The notes beneath the pieces were generated by a model. That model was not told the origin of the DNA and made no database searches. It saw only the letters and a program-made list of their open reading frames with translations. A stretch of DNA of 12,605 nt from JAKPQD01 sp029572965 (GTDB lineage Bacteria > Bacteroidota > Bacteroidia > Bacteroidales > DTGW01), in the NCBI GenBank assembly GCA_035374585.1, contig DAOSPF010000080.1, positions 1-12,605 on the forward strand, in the 5' to 3' direction. Of this stretch, positions 7,783 through 12,605 are shown piece by piece. Numbering within the stretch: position 1 is the stretch's first letter; every line of letters begins with the position of its first letter. Both the position numbers and the translations under genes were made by a program.

Positions 7783-7813
7783 AAAAACTCCGGTGAACAA
7801 CCGGAGTTTTTTG
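7783..7813 (+). terminator. Hairpin terminator after the oxoamine synthase gene
   Basis: A perfect 11- to 12-bp stem (7783-7794 with 7800-7811) has the arms ACTCCGGT and ACCGGAGT and the loop GAACA, and is followed by a T-run (TTTTTTG). It lies 26 bases after the stop codon at 7756 and separates this gene from the glycosidase unit. Confidence 0.85.
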
Positions 7814-7844
7814 TTTATAAATAATGAGCTTTGCGTATTTTCAT

Positions 7845-7852
7845 TAATTTTG
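7845..7852 (+). promoter_or_regulatory. -7 element of the GH95 / AraC operon promoter
   Basis: TAATTTTG matches TAnnTTTG, with a predicted start near 7858 and a leader of about 23 bases to ATG 7881. No TTTG is present at the right distance for a -33 box; the TTTG at 7830-7833 is too close. A weak -33 box would fit a promoter that needs an activator, possibly the AraC-type protein encoded downstream, but this is inference. Confidence 0.5.
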
Positions 7853-7880
7853 GTGTTTACATTACACTAAACACCAACTT

Positions 7881-10184
7881 ATGAAAGCTTTTCAATTTTT
7901 AGCATGTCTTCTGTTTGTAGGACTATCGCTAAATGCTCAGCACACTTTATGGTACAAACAGCCTGCCAGGCAATGGGATGAAGCCCTGCCTATAGGCAAT
8001 GGGAAGCTTGGCGCTATGATATTTGGACGTGTCCAGTACGAGCGAATCCAGCTCAATGAAGAAAGCCTGTGGACAGGAAGTAAAAAAGACCTGAATAAAC
8101 CTGATGCCGGGAAATATTTACCCGAAGCCCAAAAACTACTGTTTGAAGGTAAATACAAAGAAGCACAACAGTTTATTGAAGAAAAAATGATGCATCCGGG
8201 CGATTGGTTTATGTATCAAACGCTTGGCGACTTGTTTCTGAAATTCAACCATACCGGAGAAGTAAGCAATTACAAGTATAGCCTGAGTTTAGATAGCGCT
8301 TTAGCCCATACAACCTACACAATTGACAATGTGAATTATTCACGCGAAGCATTTTCGAGCGTTGACAACAACTGCATTGCCATTAAACTCTGTGCCAGTA
8401 AAGAAAAGAGCATATCATTTTCAGCTAAGTTAAGCCGTAAGAAAGATGTTACATTTGAAACAGCCCCAAACGGGATGATTATCATGAAAGGTCGTGTTAC
8501 CAGCGGAGACGAAACGGTAATTGGCTTAAACCATGGTGTCAACTATGAAGCACAACTTAAGATTGTTAATCGTGGCGGAAATATTAAAGTACAAGGCGAC
8601 AGCCTTATAGTAGAAGGCGCAGATGAGGCTATTATCTACATTGTTGCTGCAACAGATTATTGGAAGACAGATCCGCACGCAGTATGCTCTACAACTTTAT
8701 TTGCAGCTGTTAAAAAGCCTTATGAACAACTTAAAAGCGAGATGATTACTGCACATCAGGATTTATACAACCGGGTTAATTTAGACTTAGGAACAAATGA
8801 ACGTGCTGGCTGGCCAACAGACAAGCGTATTGAGGCTTTCAAAAATGACCCTAACGATCCGCAATTGCTGACTACATACTTCAACTATGGCAGGTATCTA
8901 CTTATTTGCAGCTCAAGGCCAAACGACTTGCCAGCTAACCTTCAGGGAATCTGGGCTGATGGATTAGTTCCACCATGGAATGCAGACTACCATATCAACA
9001 TAAACATTCAGATGAATTACTGGCCGGCAGAAGTAACCAATTTATCAGAATGTCATTTACCATTTATTAATTTTATTGATAGTTTACGCCCTGCGGGTCG
9101 AATAACAGCTAAAAACACCTATAATTCACGTGGTTTTGTAGCTCATTTCACTACAGACCCATGGTATTGGACAGGGCTTACCGGAAAGCCCGAATGGGGC
9201 ATGTGGCTCATGGGCGCAGCATGGAGCTGCCAACATATTTGGGAACATTATGCTTTCACAGGTGATAAGGCATTTTTAGAAAAAGAATATCCTGTGTTGA
9301 AAGAAGCTGCATTGTTCTTTGTTGACTTTCTTGTAAAAGACCCTAAAACCGGATATTTAACCACTGCTCCATCTACATCGCCAGAAAATAAATTCATTGC
9401 TCCAGATGGCACTATAACCAACATCTGCACAGGTTCAACTATGGATATGGAAATCATCTGGGATTTATTTTCCAATACCATCGAAGCGTCTAAAATACTG
9501 AATATAGATGAAGCATTCAGGCAACAACTCATCAACAAAAAAGACAGCTTAAGGCCTTTGAAAATTGGAACCGATGGAAGACTAATGGAATGGGCTGAAC
9601 CATTTGAAGAACAAGACCCAGGGCACCGTCACATATCACATCTCTTTGGCCTGCACCCGGGAAAAGAAATATCTCCGGCACTTACACCAGAACTTGCAGC
9701 TGCTGCACGCAAGACTATTGACTTCCGCCTTTCGCATGGTGGTGGACATACGGGTTGGAGCCGAGCCTGGATAATCAACTTCTTTGCCCGCCTTTATGAT
9801 GGCGAAAAAGCTTATGAAAACCTTGTTGCATTGCTTCAAAAATCAACCAATATCAACTTATTCGACATCCACCCTCCTTTCCAGATTGACGGAAACTTTG
9901 GCGGAACAGCCGGAATTGCAGAAATGCTGCTTCAAAGCCACGAAGGCTTTATCAACCTGCTGCCAGCATTGCCCAAAGCATGGCAGAATGGCTCAGTTAA
10001 AGGCTTGCGGGCCAGAGGAGGCTTTGAAGTCGATATGGAATGGAAAGACGGGAAGTTAACCTCAGCCAAAATCAAATTAGACAATGGAAATGCAGTTTAT
10101 GCAGCTTATAATGGAAAGAAAATCATGCTTCCGGCAATAAAAGGTAAGATTTTTGAGCTAAACACTCAATTAGAAATAAAATAA
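7881..10184 (+). CDS. Secreted glycoside hydrolase family 95, probable alpha-L-fucosidase
   Basis: The protein has 767 residues. Residues 1-20 are a signal peptide ending in NAQ, so it acts in the periplasm or outside. The GH65-N-like beta-sandwich follows with the GH95 opening (LPIGNGKLGAMIFG at 36-49 and QLNEESLWTG at 57-66). The catalytic helical barrel spans roughly 270-665: LPANLQGIW at 350-358, then HININIQMNYW starting at 371, in which Asn373 and Asn375 match the base-assisting asparagines of the Bifidobacterium enzyme AfcA. The acid segment LMEWAEPFEEQDPGHRH begins at 568 and probably holds the general acid at Glu570. FQIDGNFGG carries Asp670. A small beta domain closes the protein. 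Known family activity: inverting hydrolysis of alpha-1,2-linked L-fucose, with some members acting on L-galactose; the substrate here is inferred. No T9SS C-terminal domain or lipobox is seen. The AraC-type regulator follows after one base. Confidence 0.92.
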   Translation: MKAFQFLACLLFVGLSLNAQHTLWYKQPARQWDEALPIGNGKLGAMIFGRVQYERIQLNEESLWTGSKKDLNKPDAGKYLPEAQKLLFEGKYKEAQQFIEEKMMHPGDWFMYQTLGDLFLKFNHTGEVSNYKYSLSLDSALAHTTYTIDNVNYSREAFSSVDNNCIAIKLCASKEKSISFSAKLSRKKDVTFETAPNGMIIMKGRVTSGDETVIGLNHGVNYEAQLKIVNRGGNIKVQGDSLIVEGADEAIIYIVAATDYWKTDPHAVCSTTLFAAVKKPYEQLKSEMITAHQDLYNRVNLDLGTNERAGWPTDKRIEAFKNDPNDPQLLTTYFNYGRYLLICSSRPNDLPANLQGIWADGLVPPWNADYHININIQMNYWPAEVTNLSECHLPFINFIDSLRPAGRITAKNTYNSRGFVAHFTTDPWYWTGLTGKPEWGMWLMGAAWSCQHIWEHYAFTGDKAFLEKEYPVLKEAALFFVDFLVKDPKTGYLTTAPSTSPENKFIAPDGTITNICTGSTMDMEIIWDLFSNTIEASKILNIDEAFRQQLINKKDSLRPLKIGTDGRLMEWAEPFEEQDPGHRHISHLFGLHPGKEISPALTPELAAAARKTIDFRLSHGGGHTGWSRAWIINFFARLYDGEKAYENLVALLQKSTNINLFDIHPPFQIDGNFGGTAGIAEMLLQSHEGFINLLPALPKAWQNGSVKGLRARGGFEVDMEWKDGKLTSAKIKLDNGNAVYAAYNGKKIMLPAIKGKIFELNTQLEIK

Positions 10185-10185
10185 C

Positions 10186-11283
10186 ATGTATATCCTATAT
10201 ATTATTGGGGCTTCACAAGCTTTCTTCCTTTTTATACTCAGCCTGAAGAACAGGAAAAACAAGGCAAACGCCATGCTAAGTATTTTACTGCTTGCTTTTG
10301 CCTTGCATTTGCTATTTTATTGTTTTTCTATCATTTTTAACCAGTTTGCTTCTATAAGTATATTAAGGTCAGCATTTCCACTGCTATATGGGCCTACATT
10401 GTATTTATATATTCAGTTTCAAACCCAAGACTATCCCAAAATGAATGTTAACCATTACCTCCATTTTGTTCCATTCATCTTTTTCTTTGTCAGCATTGTG
10501 GTTGCACTATTTATTAATAAAAATTTCGATATAAATAATAATAAATCAACACTTTACACTTGGGGACGAATGATTGTAATTTCTTCGTTTGCTTTTTATG
10601 GGGTTGCATCATTCCAAAGCCTTAAAAAGCATAAAAAACAAGTGTTTCAAAAATTATCCTATACCGAAAATGTTGATTTAAATTGGGTTAGACTTTTGTT
10701 GCAATCGCTTGTTTTTGTTTGGGGAATCATTATAGCCATTGTTTTTATCAATAAAATCTCGCATTTCATTGATATCGAAACTGAAAGGGCTATAATTTAT
10801 TGCGTTATCTGTGTATATGTATTTTTCATCGGCTACAACGGATTAAGGCAATCTGCGATTATTACAGTATTTAAAGATAATGAATCTTTGCAAACGAAGC
10901 CAATCCGCGATGAACAGGTAAAAGACTATGAACAAGTTTATTTTGATAAGATAAAACAGCTTGTTGAAGAAGAAAAACTTTACCTAAACCCAAAATTATC
11001 TATAAAAGACATTGCCGAACGGCTAAAAACCAATGTCAGCTATGTGTCACGTGCAATAAACAATAAAGCGGAAAATAATTTTTTCGGATTTATCAATCAA
11101 TACAGGGTCAGGGAGTTTGAAAGACTTGTTATCATTCCCGAAAAAGCCAATTACACCCTACTTGCAATAGCTTTGGAATGCGGTTTCAACTCAAAAGCCA
11201 GTTTTAACAGGATTGTGAAAGAAACAACCGGCCTCACCCCTATTGAACTAAAAAACAAACTATTACATAATTTGAGACCTTAA
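10186..11283 (+). CDS. Membrane-anchored AraC-family transcriptional regulator (seven-helix N-terminus)
   Basis: The protein has 365 residues. About seven hydrophobic segments are visible (near 3-20, 31-52, 60-79, 91-110, 127-145, 170-189, 203-219), followed by a charged linker (230-265) and a C-terminal AraC domain. The first helix-turn-helix is LSIKDIAERLKTNVSYVSRA (271-290). The second is near 323-346 and contains the signature ECGFNSKASFNRIVKETTGLTP. The architecture suggests that the membrane part senses a signal while the DNA-binding domain faces the cytoplasm; the ligand is unknown. It starts one base after the GH95 stop, so the two are almost surely co-transcribed, and the fucosidase gene is a likely target, perhaps with sugar or envelope state as signal. 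No hybrid two-component system or SusC/SusD pair is nearby. The family call is firm, the target is inference. Confidence 0.9.
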   Translation: MYILYIIGASQAFFLFILSLKNRKNKANAMLSILLLAFALHLLFYCFSIIFNQFASISILRSAFPLLYGPTLYLYIQFQTQDYPKMNVNHYLHFVPFIFFFVSIVVALFINKNFDINNNKSTLYTWGRMIVISSFAFYGVASFQSLKKHKKQVFQKLSYTENVDLNWVRLLLQSLVFVWGIIIAIVFINKISHFIDIETERAIIYCVICVYVFFIGYNGLRQSAIITVFKDNESLQTKPIRDEQVKDYEQVYFDKIKQLVEEEKLYLNPKLSIKDIAERLKTNVSYVSRAINNKAENNFFGFINQYRVREFERLVIIPEKANYTLLAIALECGFNSKASFNRIVKETTGLTPIELKNKLLHNLRP

Positions 11284-11380
11284 TTTTTAGGTTGTAAGAC
11301 CCATAGAACCCTGCAATTCTTTATCATTCAACAAGCAGCCAATACTTTTGTCGTGAAATATTAAAATTATTGCACGGTGA

Positions 11381-11432
11381 AACACCCATGATTGCTCAAT
11401 AGCAAACACTAAGATATTTATTTGTGGGTGTT
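11381..11432 (+). repeat. Inverted repeat with a nested hairpin
   Basis: AACACCCA (11381-11388) pairs perfectly with TGGGTGTT (11425-11432). Inside the loop, TTGCT (11392-11396) pairs with AGCAA (11401-11405) around CAAT. It could be RNA structure in the leader of the downstream gene or a protein-binding site. Confidence 0.5.
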
Positions 11433-11433
11433 C

Positions 11434-11450
11434 TCCCGTCAAAGACGGGA
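11434..11450 (+). repeat. Short hairpin TCCCGTC / GACGGGA
   Basis: A perfect 7-bp stem with the tri-base loop AAA lies two bases after the larger inverted repeat and 33 bases before ATG 11483. It is GC-rich against an AT-rich background. It has no T-run behind it, so it is not a usual intrinsic terminator. Confidence 0.55.
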
Positions 11451-11482
11451 CAAGCTATCATTCCTTTAAATTAAAAATAAAT

Positions 11483-12547
11483 ATGATGAAAAAATTAGCA
11501 CTTCTTTCTTTAGGTTTATATGTGTTTGTGATGCTTAGCTCGCAGGATACTGTTAAAACAAACAATTTGTGGGGCATTGATAAAAATGATAGATTTAACG
11601 AAGTAAATTGCCCTATTGGCGATGGCTATAGCATGTGGTTTATGCGACAAAACCTATCCTGCAACTCTTTTCAAACTATTTTGGAAACAAACAATGTATA
11701 TAATAGCCATTTGGAAAGTAATACCCCAGAATATCGCCTGGAGACCTATATTCCTGTTATAAAGAGCAAAAAATTCAACACCATCATTGGCAGTCGTTAT
11801 TGGCGTTCATCTTTACTACAGGAAAATAGCGAGATTGACAACATTACACAGTTCATTTGGATATGGACAACCTTACAATTCCTGCCTACCGAGAAATGGA
11901 ACCTCATGCTTTCGTCAGAAACTTACCAAAGTGGCAACAAAAAATCGTTTGATGAAAAAATGAGCAATCAATTCTTTGTGGTTGGATATGCCGGCTATTC
12001 GCTGTTTGACAATTGGCAAATCATCGGACTGTTCAGATATGACATGCTTTGGGAACCAGATGGTTTGAAACGTTCTATAATTCCTGGTTTACAGGTTAAA
12101 TGGCTTCCACAGAAAAACCTCAAACTCATGACTGGTATGCCGGTGATTTTTGCCACAGAATGGACACCCTTTGAAAAGTTTGATTTGGCAGCATACTGTT
12201 GGTACAATATGAAGAACAGCGCCTTTATCCGTTACCGGATAACTGATAAAGTCAGTGTTTCAACTATTTACCGAGCATCAAATTTCAAAAGCAGCGATAT
12301 ATTTGGCGATGAAAAAACCACTACCATCGAAAATAAGACTTTTAGCTATGATAACATGACCCAAACGCAACATCGGTTGGCATTGGAAATTGGATGCAGG
12401 TTTACCCCAAACACCTCTATTCAATTAACTTTAGGAAGGTTATTGTATGCTAATACCAAATACAACCTTAATAACAACGAGCAGAGACAGTCAACCAGCC
12501 TAAAAGGTTGGTATATAGGAGCCAGTGTTTACTTTTTGAATTTTTAA
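11483..12547 (+). CDS. Secreted beta-rich protein, probable outer-membrane beta-barrel of unknown function
   Basis: The protein has 354 residues (353 if the second ATG, 11486, is used). Residues 1-21 form a signal peptide (two Met, KK, a hydrophobic stretch, then LSSQ). The rest is made of amphipathic, aromatic-rich segments of about 10 residues, such as FFVVGYAGYSLF, WQIIGLFRYDML, SAFIRYRIT and KGWYIGASVYFLNF, and it ends in phenylalanine, as many barrel proteins recognised by BamA do. No enzymatic motif or lipobox was found. It resembles the many outer-membrane beta-barrel DUF proteins of Bacteroidota (a DUF6268-like family is possible), but I do not recognise it firmly. It follows the AraC gene by 199 bases and has its own possible promoter. 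Whether it belongs with the fucosidase unit is open; a porin for sugar uptake would fit but is not shown. Confidence 0.7.
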   Translation: MMKKLALLSLGLYVFVMLSSQDTVKTNNLWGIDKNDRFNEVNCPIGDGYSMWFMRQNLSCNSFQTILETNNVYNSHLESNTPEYRLETYIPVIKSKKFNTIIGSRYWRSSLLQENSEIDNITQFIWIWTTLQFLPTEKWNLMLSSETYQSGNKKSFDEKMSNQFFVVGYAGYSLFDNWQIIGLFRYDMLWEPDGLKRSIIPGLQVKWLPQKNLKLMTGMPVIFATEWTPFEKFDLAAYCWYNMKNSAFIRYRITDKVSVSTIYRASNFKSSDIFGDEKTTTIENKTFSYDNMTQTQHRLALEIGCRFTPNTSIQLTLGRLLYANTKYNLNNNEQRQSTSLKGWYIGASVYFLNF

Positions 12548-12554
12548 ATTGAAT

Positions 12555-12580
12555 CACTAGTGTCCCATTAAAATCGGGAC
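12555..12580. repeat. Palindrome and inverted repeat at the right edge
   Basis: CACTAGTG (12555-12562) is a perfect 8-base palindrome. It overlaps a second inverted repeat in which GTCCC (12562-12566) pairs with GGGAC (12576-12580) across nine AT-rich bases. It sits 8 bases after the last stop codon. It may be a weak terminator or the end of a mobile element that continues past the window; neither can be shown here. Confidence 0.35.
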
Positions 12581-12605
12581 GTTATTAAAAATTAAACAAA
12601 TTTGG

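Larger units (their letters stand above)
11284..11482 (+). other. Non-coding stretch with a possible promoter and structured leader
   Basis: No gene is seen in these 199 bases and no clear terminator follows the AraC gene. TACTTTTG at 11343-11350 matches the -7 consensus; a transcript would start near 11356 and carry a leader of about 127 bases to the next gene, far longer than the 16-34 base leaders elsewhere in the window. The leader contains nested inverted repeats listed separately. No known riboswitch was recognised. Confidence 0.4.

Noticed and set aside
7881..10184. GH95 as a T9SS cargo protein
   Set aside because: The C-terminus lacks the type A or type B sorting-domain signs (NPxP, GxY/GIY, KLVK-like end) that are visible in PorU; export by Sec alone is the simpler reading.
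11388..11402. Four-codon mini-ORF ATG-ATT-GCT-CAA-TAG in the possible leader
   Set aside because: It is too short to call, has no initiation signal or repeated codon pattern suggesting attenuation, and would be expected by chance.
1..12605. tRNA, rRNA, CRISPR arrays, transposase or phage genes
   Set aside because: None was seen by eye on either strand; intergenic regions are short and are filled by promoters and terminators, except 11284-11482.

Overview
The window is AT-rich Bacteroidota DNA, probably from a Bacteroidales or Cytophagia-like lineage; the species cannot be fixed from the sequence. The evidence is a type IX secretion (T9SS)/gliding gene cluster (GldJ, PorP/SprF, PorU, PorV), Bacteroidota-type promoter -7 elements (TAnnTTTG) in front of most transcription units, and no obvious Shine-Dalgarno sequences. 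A run of exactly 100 N inside porV marks a scaffold join, so this is a draft assembly.

Positions 1-6412 hold the T9SS block. A PorP/SprF-family outer-membrane protein and the N-terminus of the lipoprotein GldJ read leftward. Back to back with them, porU (the C25-family sortase of the T9SS), porV (the outer-membrane shuttle and anchor for PorU) and ispF (MEP isoprenoid pathway) read rightward and end at a strong hairpin terminator. The divergent promoters lie in about 120 bp between porP/sprF and porU. In T9SS biology PorV delivers cargo to PorU, which removes the cargo's C-terminal signal. GldJ and PorP/SprF belong to the trans-envelope ring and motor-linked part of the machine. ispF overlaps porV by one base and is probably translationally coupled to it.

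Positions 6413-7812 hold a single-gene unit with its own promoter and terminator. It encodes a PLP-dependent alpha-oxoamine synthase of the serine palmitoyltransferase/KBL/AONS family, which in this phylum plausibly makes the long-chain base of sphingolipids or sulfonolipids. Its start is best placed at GTG 6509, because the promoter -7 element covers the upstream TTG.

Positions 7813-11283 hold a two-gene unit: a secreted GH95 alpha-L-fucosidase-type glycoside hydrolase, then after one base a seven-helix membrane protein with a C-terminal AraC DNA-binding domain. This looks like a small fucoside-use module without SusC/SusD.

Positions 11284-12605 hold a structured non-coding stretch, a 354-residue secreted and probably outer-membrane beta-barrel protein of unknown role, and a short tail with palindromes. 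No RNA gene, CRISPR array or complete mobile element was seen. Most of the window is recognisable core biology. The least explained parts are the 11.3-11.5 kb leader, the barrel protein and the palindromic right edge.
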